Shown here: piece by piece, positions 1 to 5,279 of the stretch
Layout: each line of letters opens with the position of its first letter
How positions within the stretch are numbered: the first letter of the stretch is position 1
Assembly (NCBI GenBank): GCA_900545505.1
Contig: UQZC01000096.1
Span: 1 to 6,040, forward strand
DNA: 6,040 nt
Source of the DNA: an uncultured Collinsella sp.
GTDB taxonomy: Bacteria > Actinomycetota > Coriobacteriia > Coriobacteriales > Coriobacteriaceae
Direction: 5' to 3'
Notes under the pieces: model-generated
Told to the model about the DNA's origin: nothing
The model's database searches: none
Seen by the model: only the letters and a program-made list of their open reading frames with translations
Program-made: the position numbers and the translations under genes

Positions 1-1
1 C

Positions 2-163
2 GCGGCGATGCCGGCGGGCATGTGCGCGGTGTTGGCGCTGCTTTCGGCAGATTTTCGTCGTGGTCTTGCGACGCCTGCCGGCGCGGGCGCTGTGGTGCTG
101 GGTCTTGCCTTCAACGCCGTTGCCCTGGTGGTTATCCGGCGCGTTATGCGGGTGGAGCTATGA
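2..163 (+). CDS. tadB: TadB-like pilus platform protein, C-terminal fragment (5' end outside window)
   Basis: The frame starting at base 2 is open from the window edge to a TGA at 161-163. It encodes about 53 residues: a hydrophobic stretch (MCAVLALLSADF), a short polar loop, a second hydrophobic helix (VVLGLAFNAVALVVI) and a basic tail ending RRVMRVEL. This is the usual ending of T2SF-domain proteins of the Tad type: a final membrane helix followed by a short positively charged cytoplasmic tail. The stop overlaps the ATG of the next gene (ATGA), which is itself a T2SF protein, and the order TadB then TadC is the standard one. In Tad systems these two polytopic proteins form the inner-membrane platform that works with the TadA/CpaF ATPase. 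The conserved T2SF domain lies upstream of the window, so the family call depends on the C-terminal shape and the neighbour. A different membrane protein is possible. Confidence 0.6.
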   Translation, partial: AAMPAGMCAVLALLSADFRRGLATPAGAGAVVLGLAFNAVALVVIRRVMRVEL

Positions 164-801
164 GCGCCCTGGTTGCAGTTGTGGCTTGCCTGTGTGCCCT
201 GAGTGTATTTGTCGCGACGGGTTTGGATCGGGCGGACGCGCGCAAGATCGCAGGGGCCTGCAAGCGCGAGGCGGTGCTGGTCGCTGTCGCGGGTCGCTCG
301 GTGGTCGATGCTCTGACCGCGCGAGTGAAGGGCGCGGTTGGAGCGGGCGGCCCGGCGCGAGTGTCGCTCGGCGAAGTGTCCGAGATGATCGATGTTGTGC
401 GCTTGGGTCTTTCGGCCGGTCTTTCGTTTGATGCGGCGCTTGAGATTTTCTGTGCCAACCGCCGGTCAGTGCTGGCTCTTCGACTTGAGCGGGCCTGCAT
501 GGCGTGGCAGGTGGGCGTGGGCACGCGTGAGGACGAGTTGTTGGCCGCCGCGCGCGATCTGGACGTGCGAGCGCTCGAGACCTTTGCCATCACGGTGGGG
601 CAGGCGCTCGCCCTGGGTGCCCCACTTGCCGAGACGCTGGTCGCTCAAAGTCGCGAGATCCGTGCGGCTCATCGCGCCGCGGTCGAGCGCGAGATCGAGC
701 GTGCGCCCGTCAAGCTGCTGATTCCCACCGGCACGCTCATCTTGCCGGCGTTGCTTCTGTCCATATTGGGCCCGCTGCTGGGAGCAGGCGGGATGATGTA
801 G
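160..801 (+). CDS. tadC: TadC-like type II secretion system F (T2SF) domain protein
   Basis: This gene encodes 213 residues. I chose ATG160 because it forms an ATGA overlap with the upstream stop and is preceded by GGTGGAG. A longer frame from GTG22 would duplicate the upstream coding sequence with a Cys/Arg-rich, non-native N-terminus. An N-terminal membrane helix (about residues 3-20) is followed by a cytoplasmic T2SF domain (about 72-185). The domain shows the family pattern VRLGLSAGLSFDAAL, then the second half with GQALALGAPLAETL and a charged EIRAAHRAAVEREIERAPVK segment. A C-terminal hydrophobic hairpin follows (LLIPTGTLILPALLLSILGP). In the Tad pathway, TadC pairs with TadB as the inner-membrane platform on which the ATPase drives pilin insertion and extraction. 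The protein is shorter than many TadC proteins (about 280-320 residues) and seems to have fewer helices at its N-terminus. The stop codon lies in the ribosome-binding site of the pilin gene. Confidence 0.82.
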   Translation: MSALVAVVACLCALSVFVATGLDRADARKIAGACKREAVLVAVAGRSVVDALTARVKGAVGAGGPARVSLGEVSEMIDVVRLGLSAGLSFDAALEIFCANRRSVLALRLERACMAWQVGVGTREDELLAAARDLDVRALETFAITVGQALALGAPLAETLVAQSREIRAAHRAAVEREIERAPVKLLIPTGTLILPALLLSILGPLLGAGGMM

Positions 802-807
802 GGAGGA
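800..807 (+). promoter_or_regulatory. Strong Shine-Dalgarno site of the Flp pilin gene
   Basis: AGGGAGGA overlaps the tadC stop codon and ends 4 bases before ATG812. It is among the best ribosome-binding sites in the operon. That fits a pilin subunit that must be made in larger amounts than the platform proteins encoded just upstream, although this consequence is an inference. Confidence 0.75.
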
Positions 808-811
808 ATAC

Positions 812-1045
812 ATGAACACGATGGTCGAAGTTGCTGACAAGGCTTGGAACTGGGCTTTTTGCCGGGCGATCCGCGCTCGCCAGCACGCCAAGGAGCTGTT
901 GCAGGAGGAGAGCGCGCAGGGTACCACCGAGTACGCCATTTTGGTGGGCGTGCTCGTGGTGATCGCGATTATTGCCATCGTTGCATTTAAAGGCAAGGTC
1001 CAAGATCTATGGAACGCTATCAGCGAGGGCATCAACAGCCTGTAG
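812..1045 (+). CDS. flp: Flp-type pilin precursor (major pilin candidate)
   Basis: This gene encodes 77 residues. A polar leader of about 35 residues is followed by AQGTTEYAILVGVLVVIAII, the Flp pilin signature: a Glu-Tyr pair at the start of a hydrophobic helix. Placing Glu40 at +5 puts the prepilin-peptidase cut between Ala35 and Gln36. This leaves a mature pilin of 42 residues with one helix (about 41-59) and a short polar tail (KGKVQDLWNAISEGINSL). Most Flp pilins have Gly at -1; here it is Ala. The leader is longer than the usual 10-25 residues and contains two Trp. Processing is expected from a TadV/CpaA-type peptidase, which is not in the window. The gene follows tadC directly and has a strong ribosome-binding site. 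Its position and size mark it as the best candidate for the main filament subunit. Confidence 0.88.
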   Translation: MNTMVEVADKAWNWAFCRAIRARQHAKELLQEESAQGTTEYAILVGVLVVIAIIAIVAFKGKVQDLWNAISEGINSL

Positions 1046-1572
1046 AGGGCGAGCGCCCCATCGGGGTGCTGCTGGTGTTTGCTTGCCTGACCGTGGCGAT
1101 AGCGGCGGTGCTTTGGGGGCTTAACGCCGCGCAGCAGCAGCGTCCTGGGGCCGCCTTCGATTCGGGTTCAGATTCGGCGGTGGCGTCTCAAAAAGATGAG
1201 ATGCGAGATGCGGACGATTCGGATGTCGCTGTCACGGCGCAAACCTTTCTGCGGACGCTCGACAAGCGGTCTGGCACTGCGACGGATTCGCCTGAGGACA
1301 ACGCGATTGCGGTCCGGCTTGCATGGTCCGAGGACCGACCGATGACCGAGGCAGCGGCGGATATGTTACGCGCCTACCGCGAGGTGCCAACGGCCCAGCT
1401 CGCCCTGAGCGGCTATCTTGATATTAAGGGCAACGTATGGGGCGCCATCGTGCGCGATGGGCGCGGCTGGGTGGATATGGTGACGGTTGCCGCGGATGCC
1501 GGCGATGCCTCGTGCCGCCTGCGCGTGATCCGCCTGAGCCCGCAGGCATCGAACTCAAAGGAGGGGTCGTGA
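1009..1572 (+). CDS. Single-pass membrane protein of unknown function in the Tad operon
   Basis: I do not recognise a family. From ATG1009 it encodes 187 residues: a polar, basic N-terminus (1-17), one membrane helix (about 18-38, IGVLLVFACLTVAIAAVLWG), an acidic Ser/Asp-rich linker (about 50-75, with SDS and DADDSD), then a globular part (about 75-176) ending in possible beta strands (SGYLDIKG, WGAIVRDGRGWVDMVTVAA, CRLRVIRL). The topology suggests an N-in anchor with the domain outside the membrane. The start overlaps the pilin gene by 37 bp and has no good ribosome-binding site. GTG1066 is an alternative but would begin inside the helix. The stop is 1 base before the next gene, so it is co-transcribed. 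Its position between two pilin-like genes suggests a part in pilus assembly or anchoring. A minor structural subunit is possible, but it has no A-Q-x-T-x-E leader. Confidence 0.72.
   Translation: MERYQRGHQQPVEGERPIGVLLVFACLTVAIAAVLWGLNAAQQQRPGAAFDSGSDSAVASQKDEMRDADDSDVAVTAQTFLRTLDKRSGTATDSPEDNAIAVRLAWSEDRPMTEAAADMLRAYREVPTAQLALSGYLDIKGNVWGAIVRDGRGWVDMVTVAADAGDASCRLRVIRLSPQASNSKEGS
1557..1566 (+). promoter_or_regulatory. Near-perfect Shine-Dalgarno site of the small pilin-like gene
   Basis: AAAGGAGGGG ends 7 bases before ATG1574 and lies inside the last codons of the preceding gene. It is the strongest ribosome-binding site in the window and supports a 72-residue protein starting at 1574 that might otherwise be dismissed as a chance frame. 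Confidence 0.8.
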
Positions 1573-1573
1573 A

Positions 1574-1792
1574 ATGCATGACGTCCTGCGCGAGGAATCT
1601 GCCCAAGCGACTGTGGAATACGCCATCGTCACGGTGGCGCTGTTATCGATCGTGCTGGCGATTGTGGGACTTTGGCGTGCTGGCACCGATGGACGCTTGG
1701 CGGCGCTGGTTGAGCGGGCGGCATCCCATGGCGTTGCCTCGACGTCGGTTATCGACGCCGCTGCGGGCGCTAAGGACATCGCGTTGTATTGA
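1574..1792 (+). CDS. Small TadE/Flp-like pilin or pseudopilin
   Basis: This gene encodes 72 residues. A short leader (MHDVLREESA) is followed by QATVEYAIVTVALLSIVLAIVG, the same cleavage and helix pattern as the Flp pilin, with Glu15 at +5 from a predicted Ala10/Gln11 cut. The mature protein would be 62 residues: one helix (about 16-36) and a small hydrophilic tail with several Ala and Ser. The Glu-Tyr pair matches Flp pilins, while the A-T-V-E-Y form is also common in TadE-like proteins. Its size is closer to a pilin than to a usual TadE (about 130-200 residues). It begins 1 base after the upstream stop behind an excellent ribosome-binding site, and its end overlaps the next gene. A minor pilin or a second filament subunit is the likely role. 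A truncated TadE is a weaker alternative. Confidence 0.75.
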   Translation: MHDVLREESAQATVEYAIVTVALLSIVLAIVGLWRAGTDGRLAALVERAASHGVASTSVIDAAAGAKDIALY

Positions 1793-2264
1793 TATCGCGC
1801 GCGAGGACTGGGCGCAGTCTACGGTCGAGGCCGCTTTTTTGCTGCCGACGTTTCTGACGCTCATCCTTCTCGCACTGCAACCGGTGTGCCTGCTTTATAC
1901 GCGCGCGGTCATGGAGTCTGCCGCCGCCGAGACCGCGCGGCTCATGATCACGACGACGGCGGAGGACGACGATCTTAAGGAGTTCACCCGCCGCCGGCTT
2001 GCCGCAGTGCCCAACGTTTCGATCTTTCATGCCGGCGGGCCGTTGTCGTGGGATATTGAGCTTAGCCGGGCCGATGCGGGTGGCGTCTCGTCCGTGTCCG
2101 TTTCCGGCGAGGTCAAGCCGTTGCCTGTGATCGGTGCGTTTGCGCAGGCTATGGGTGGTACCGCCGAGGGTGGCTACGTTGAGCTCAAGGTCGATGTCTC
2201 GTATCAATCACGTCCCGAATGGCTGGAGGGAGATTATGATTCGTGGATTGCTGCATGGGATTAA
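1728..2264 (+). CDS. tadE: TadE-like pseudopilin
   Basis: The certain part runs from about base 1794 to TGA at 2262-2264. It contains A-Q-S-T-V-E-A followed by a hydrophobic helix (FLLPTFLTLILLALQPVCLL), then RAVMESAAAETARL, a typical TadE-family continuation, and a globular tail of about 100 residues rich in beta-prone segments. With ATG1728 the protein has 178 residues, the cut would fall at Ala29/Gln30 and Glu34 is at +5. The start is uncertain: ATG1728 overlaps the preceding gene by 65 bp, lacks a ribosome-binding site and gives a very basic leader. An ATT at 1788, overlapping the upstream stop, or a start by re-initiation is possible. The end overlaps the next gene by 29 bp. TadE-like proteins are processed by the prepilin peptidase and act as minor pilins needed for Tad pilus formation. 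Confidence 0.8.
   Translation: MALPRRRLSTPLRALRTSRCIDIAREDWAQSTVEAAFLLPTFLTLILLALQPVCLLYTRAVMESAAAETARLMITTTAEDDDLKEFTRRRLAAVPNVSIFHAGGPLSWDIELSRADAGGVSSVSVSGEVKPLPVIGAFAQAMGGTAEGGYVELKVDVSYQSRPEWLEGDYDSWIAAWD
2225..2233 (+). promoter_or_regulatory. Shine-Dalgarno site fixing the start of the TadG-like gene
   Basis: GGAGGGAGA lies 2 bases before ATG2236, with its core GGAGG about 6 bases away. It supports this start over the upstream in-frame ATG at 2134 and the downstream ATG at 2329, neither of which has a comparable site. Confidence 0.7.
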
Positions 2265-4389
2265 GCGTTTCTGGTCTAGACGCGTTTTGACGCGCCGTCC
2301 GAGCTGCCATCGCAAGCGAGGCGGCTTTATGGGCCGCGCCGGTATCGACCTGTTTATCGAAGACGGTGCCTACACCACGCTTTCTTCTGCCGTGGTCATC
2401 CTAGTGGTGCTCACGTTGTTGTTTTCGTCGACCTCGGCGATATGGAGCATGTCGCGCGCGGGGGACACCCAGGTGGCGGCCGATAGCGGCGCGCTGGCGG
2501 GTGCCAACGTAGTGTCGTCCTATCACACGGCTGCCACGGTGGTTGATGCGAGCATCTTGAGTCTGGGGCTAGCGGGGTTTGCCACGATCGGGACGGGCCT
2601 GGTCGCCATCCTCATCCCGGGTGCCGAACCAGTTGCCGGCAATATGGTCGACACCGGGATTGAGATCATTAAAACGCGCAACAAGTTTGCCAAAAGCGCA
2701 TCGGAAGGCTTGCAGAAAATCGAGACGGCTCTGCCGTATCTGATTGCCGCGCGTGCCACGCAGGCGGTGTCGGCGCAGGATACCGATAGTGTGACCTATA
2801 CCGGTACGGCGCTTGCCGTGCCCAGGACGTCCGAGTCGGATTTCGTTGCGCTCGAGGGTTCTGAGATCTCGACCGATGCCATTAAAGACACATCGAAAGA
2901 TCTGGAGCGCGCAGCAGATGAGCTGCAGAAGGCCTTGGAGGAGACGGCGAAAGCAAAAGAACGCGCCTGGCTTGCGGATTGCGGTGGATCGGTTCCGGCT
3001 TCGGTCGGTAGCTGTTCATGCATGTGGGAACGTACGAGGAGTTTGGCAAAGCTCTCGGGTGAGCAGAACCCGCATTATGCCTCGAGCATTTCGTGGGAGC
3101 CACAGGTGGCGCTCGACCGCGCGAAGACCTACTACCGTCAACGCCTGGCAGACGAAAAACCGCAGGGTTCAAGCGTCGAGACGAAGGCGGAGTCGGCGGC
3201 GCGCAAGGCGTTTTACACCTATGCGAGTACAGAGGTCAATCGTGCATATGTAACCGAGGACGGAGATGAAGTCGCTTCCTATATCCCGCTGTTGCCGCGC
3301 AACACTGACGAGGTGCGAGCGACGGAACTCTATACCGATACGGTGTGGCCAACCAGTGCCATCGATGGCAAGACGTATCTGCATTACGGAACGAGTTGCC
3401 CCAACTATAAGAAGGGGGCGCCATGCGGGCTGGCCTCGGTTGCTGCTTATGACGGGCAGGACAAATGCAATAGATGCCATTTTGGTGTTTCGTCGCTCGG
3501 TGCCGTTGCGGCTCCTTCGACTTCTATCGAAAACGGCTTTGAGTACCACTTTGATCGATTCAAAGAGGCTCTGGAAGACTACGTCGAATGCCGCAACAAA
3601 GAACTCGAACTTGAGCGTCAGACCGAGGATGAGGCCGACCGTGCGGGCAATGCGTTTGACCAGGCCATTAAAGCGCTTTCCGGCGAGCGCCCGCGTATCG
3701 CCCCACCTGGCCGCAACGGCGTGGTCGCCTTTGCAGTTTCGGGTGACATTACCAGCCCCGATCAACTTAACTCCTCGTTTAACGCGGCAGTCAGGCTTGG
3801 CGATCGCGGTGCTATCTCTGCCGCGGTGCTGGCGCCCGATGAGGCGACGGCGCAAAACAACGTGCTTTCGCGATTTTTCTCGACATTGAAGGAACGCTCG
3901 GGCGGCGTTGCCGGCGTGCTCGACGGCGTCATGGATGTTTGGGGACGGCTACTCGTGGGATACGGTGATATCCAAGGCTCAGCCGACGAACTTATGGACG
4001 AGATGATTAAGGGCCTAGGAGGGGGCAGCGGCGCATTGGGCTCCATCGCATCGTGGCTCGGCGATACCGTTTCGGCGTCCGTGGCGGCGTTGGGCCTGGA
4101 GCCGTGCGACTTGCGCCTGCGAAAGCCGGTGCTGACCGATTCCGCAAATGTCATTAAGAGCCCGGGGTCTGACATTGCGGGTCTCTCTCAAGCGCAAGAC
4201 AAACTGCGAAGTATTCCGTTGGGCGTGACCGATCCCAAGGCGCTTTGCGAGGCGTTGGAATATCAAGTCGAACGCACCATTAGCGGTACGGTGTTCACAC
4301 TTGCGGAGATTCCTCTGCCCGGCGGCGGCTCCATCCCGCTCACCCGCGATGTCGCCACGCTGGTTGGCGCTCTGGGCGGTGGGTCGTAA
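2236..4389 (+). CDS. Large TadG-like (Tad domain) pilus-associated protein
   Basis: This gene encodes 717 residues from ATG2236, chosen for its ribosome-binding site. The N-terminus is basic (many Arg/Lys in 1-35). Next come IEDGAYTTLS (41-50), one membrane helix (about 51-70) and SRAGDTQVAADSGALAGANVV (73-93). That last segment matches the TadG-family pattern of a residue run ending in AAD-x-x-AL-A-GA. A second hydrophobic, Gly-rich stretch lies at about 106-129. Predicted coiled-coil or long helical segments lie at about 219-245 and 440-480. A cysteine cluster comprises C249, C260, C262, C388, C397, C411 and C414, with CNRCH at 411-415. Other Cys are at 452, 624 and 671. The end is Gly-rich. 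It sits between two TadE-like genes and its stop overlaps the next start (TAATG). It probably anchors in the membrane with most of the chain outside, as a minor pilus or assembly component. The bulk of the chain matches nothing I can name. Confidence 0.78.
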   Translation: MIRGLLHGIKRFWSRRVLTRRPSCHRKRGGFMGRAGIDLFIEDGAYTTLSSAVVILVVLTLLFSSTSAIWSMSRAGDTQVAADSGALAGANVVSSYHTAATVVDASILSLGLAGFATIGTGLVAILIPGAEPVAGNMVDTGIEIIKTRNKFAKSASEGLQKIETALPYLIAARATQAVSAQDTDSVTYTGTALAVPRTSESDFVALEGSEISTDAIKDTSKDLERAADELQKALEETAKAKERAWLADCGGSVPASVGSCSCMWERTRSLAKLSGEQNPHYASSISWEPQVALDRAKTYYRQRLADEKPQGSSVETKAESAARKAFYTYASTEVNRAYVTEDGDEVASYIPLLPRNTDEVRATELYTDTVWPTSAIDGKTYLHYGTSCPNYKKGAPCGLASVAAYDGQDKCNRCHFGVSSLGAVAAPSTSIENGFEYHFDRFKEALEDYVECRNKELELERQTEDEADRAGNAFDQAIKALSGERPRIAPPGRNGVVAFAVSGDITSPDQLNSSFNAAVRLGDRGAISAAVLAPDEATAQNNVLSRFFSTLKERSGGVAGVLDGVMDVWGRLLVGYGDIQGSADELMDEMIKGLGGGSGALGSIASWLGDTVSASVAALGLEPCDLRLRKPVLTDSANVIKSPGSDIAGLSQAQDKLRSIPLGVTDPKALCEALEYQVERTISGTVFTLAEIPLPGGGSIPLTRDVATLVGALGGGS

Positions 4390-4865
4390 TGAGTATCCGC
4401 ATGCGTCTGCGCGAGGAGCGCGCCCAAGCGACGGTTGAGATGGCAGTGGTTACGCCCGTTTTGCTGGTGCTGGCACTCGTCGTGTACAACGTCATGATCT
4501 TTGCCAGCGCTGTCGCGCGCTTCGACCGCGTGGTGCCCGACATCGTGTTGGCGCACGCCGTGGCGTCGGAGGGGGAGGGCGACGAAAGCTCTGCCGATGC
4601 CTCGGCGACGGTTCAGACTCAAATTCTGAATGCCATGGAAGGCTATGACTTGCAGATCGAAGTGTCGAGCGAGCAAGGCGCGAAGGCATCGGATGGTGGC
4701 CTGCTCTCCCTATCCGGTACGTTTAGGACCTACACCTGCACCATGCACTATGAGCCGTGGCCGACTTCTCTCAGCATCGCTGGCGTTTTGCTGGGGGCGC
4801 CGACAACGTTGTCGCACGAGCGCGCGGTGACGGTCGATCCATGGCGTCCGGGGGTGGTCATGTGA
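4389..4865 (+). CDS. TadE/TadF-like pseudopilin
   Basis: This gene encodes 158 residues. The leader MSIRMRLREERA is followed by QATVEMAVVTPVLLVLALVV, giving a predicted cut at Ala12/Gln13 with Glu17 at +5, then a membrane helix (about 18-42). The rest is a hydrophilic domain with an acidic linker (SEGEGDESSADAS, about 60-72) and a Cys-containing strand segment (FRTYTCTMHYEPWP). Pro in the helix (VTPVLL) is usual for TadE/TadF proteins. The ATG overlaps the upstream stop by one base (TAATG), with GGTGGG as a modest ribosome-binding site. Met5 is a possible alternative start. It is the second TadE-family gene of the operon after the one near 1728, and the pair would fill the TadE and TadF roles of minor pilins. 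Which is which cannot be decided from sequence alone. Confidence 0.82.
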   Translation: MSIRMRLREERAQATVEMAVVTPVLLVLALVVYNVMIFASAVARFDRVVPDIVLAHAVASEGEGDESSADASATVQTQILNAMEGYDLQIEVSSEQGAKASDGGLLSLSGTFRTYTCTMHYEPWPTSLSIAGVLLGAPTTLSHERAVTVDPWRPGVVM

Positions 4866-5221
4866 CCGCGGTCTCGTCCTACATCGCCTACGCGCGGGCA
4901 CTCAACAGGCTGGGTTGGACGCCGGCCGAGTTTGTGGTGGCGGAGTCGTTTGTCGTGCGCCTGCGCGGCATGCTGGGACGGCGTCCGGTTGCCGCCAACG
5001 GCCTGCCGCTCGTCATGGCGTTTCCATGCTGCTCTTCGGTCCATACGTGTTTTATGGCCTATCCCATCGACATCGCCTTCATCAATCGCGACGGCAATAT
5101 CCTCGCGCGCTACGAAAACGTACGTCCCTGGTGTATGTGCTCCTGCCCCGGCGCCTGGGCCGTACTAGAGCGTCCTTCAATCATTGTTTCGACCCCTGCT
5201 CTCCAACGCGTGCCGGCTTAA
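4862..5221 (+). CDS. DUF192 family protein
   Basis: From GTG4862 the gene encodes 119 residues, close to the usual DUF192 length. This start forms a GTGA overlap with the preceding stop and has GGGGGTGG upstream. ATG4841 would also work in frame but lies deeper in the previous gene. Family features seen in order: FVVAESFVVRLRGMLGR (about 24-40), the N-G-L-P-L stretch, then SSVHTCFMAYPIDIAFINRDGNIL (58-81), which is the S-[VI]-H-T...M...IDI.F.D..G core, and R-P-W at 88-90. Six Cys are present (C56, C57, C63, C91, C93, C95), more than usual. The biochemical role of DUF192 is not established. It is a small beta-rich fold often seen beside Tad or secretion genes. No signal peptide is visible, so the location is probably cytoplasmic. 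It is the last gene of the Tad operon. Confidence 0.85.
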   Translation: MTAVSSYIAYARALNRLGWTPAEFVVAESFVVRLRGMLGRRPVAANGLPLVMAFPCCSSVHTCFMAYPIDIAFINRDGNILARYENVRPWCMCSCPGAWAVLERPSIIVSTPALQRVPA

Positions 5222-5239
5222 GAATTGGCGACAGCAGAC

Positions 5240-5254
5240 TTTCGTCATACGAAA
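5240..5254 (+). promoter_or_regulatory. Candidate operator palindrome upstream of the toxin-antitoxin pair
   Basis: TTTCGT-CAT-ACGAAA is a perfect 6-bp inverted repeat with a 3-base centre. It lies in the only intergenic gap (5222-5279) before the toxin gene. Antitoxins with a ribbon-helix-helix domain, such as the one encoded downstream, usually repress their own operon by binding short palindromes at the promoter. No convincing -35/-10 pair is visible in the gap. TAAGAT at 5260-5265 lies too close to the ribosome-binding site to be a likely -10. Confidence 0.5.
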
Positions 5255-5265
5255 TTGGGTAAGAT

Positions 5266-5272
5266 GGAGGAG
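5266..5272 (+). promoter_or_regulatory. Shine-Dalgarno site fixing the toxin start
   Basis: GGAGGAG ends 7 bases before ATG5280. It excludes the longer frame from 5184, which would overlap the DUF192 gene with unrelated residues. An out-of-frame ATG at 5276 meets a stop after four codons and may slightly lower initiation at 5280. Confidence 0.7.
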
Positions 5273-5279
5273 AAGATGC

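Noticed and set aside
22..159. N-terminal extension of the TadC-like gene from GTG22
   Set aside because: This stretch codes for the TadB-like C-terminus in another frame, which gives sensible membrane helices. The extension is rich in Cys, Arg and Gly without pattern, and ATG160 has the classic ATGA overlap.
466..1035. 189-codon open frame on the - strand
   Set aside because: It lies opposite TadC and the Flp pilin. The composition (His, Gln and Arg runs) is that of a reverse shadow in GC-rich DNA, and no ribosome-binding site or family pattern is visible.
1437..1727. Long N-terminal extension of the TadE-like frame from 1437
   Set aside because: It runs through two well-supported genes in another frame and has many Arg, Trp and Cys typical of a shadow frame. 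Only the part from about 1728 shows pseudopilin features.
2813..3253. 146-codon + strand frame inside the TadG-like gene
   Set aside because: The product is dominated by Arg and Ser with no pattern, as expected for a +1 shadow of a GC-rich gene.
3169..3855. 228-codon open frame on the - strand inside the TadG-like gene
   Set aside because: It is very Arg-rich with no recognisable domain, and the + strand frame here is part of one continuous long gene. Other reverse frames in this gene were dismissed for the same reason.
5222..5279. Terminator for the Tad operon after the DUF192 gene
   Set aside because: The only structure in the gap is the 6-bp TTTCGT/ACGAAA palindrome, which is AT-rich and has no T-run after it, so it does not look like an intrinsic terminator.
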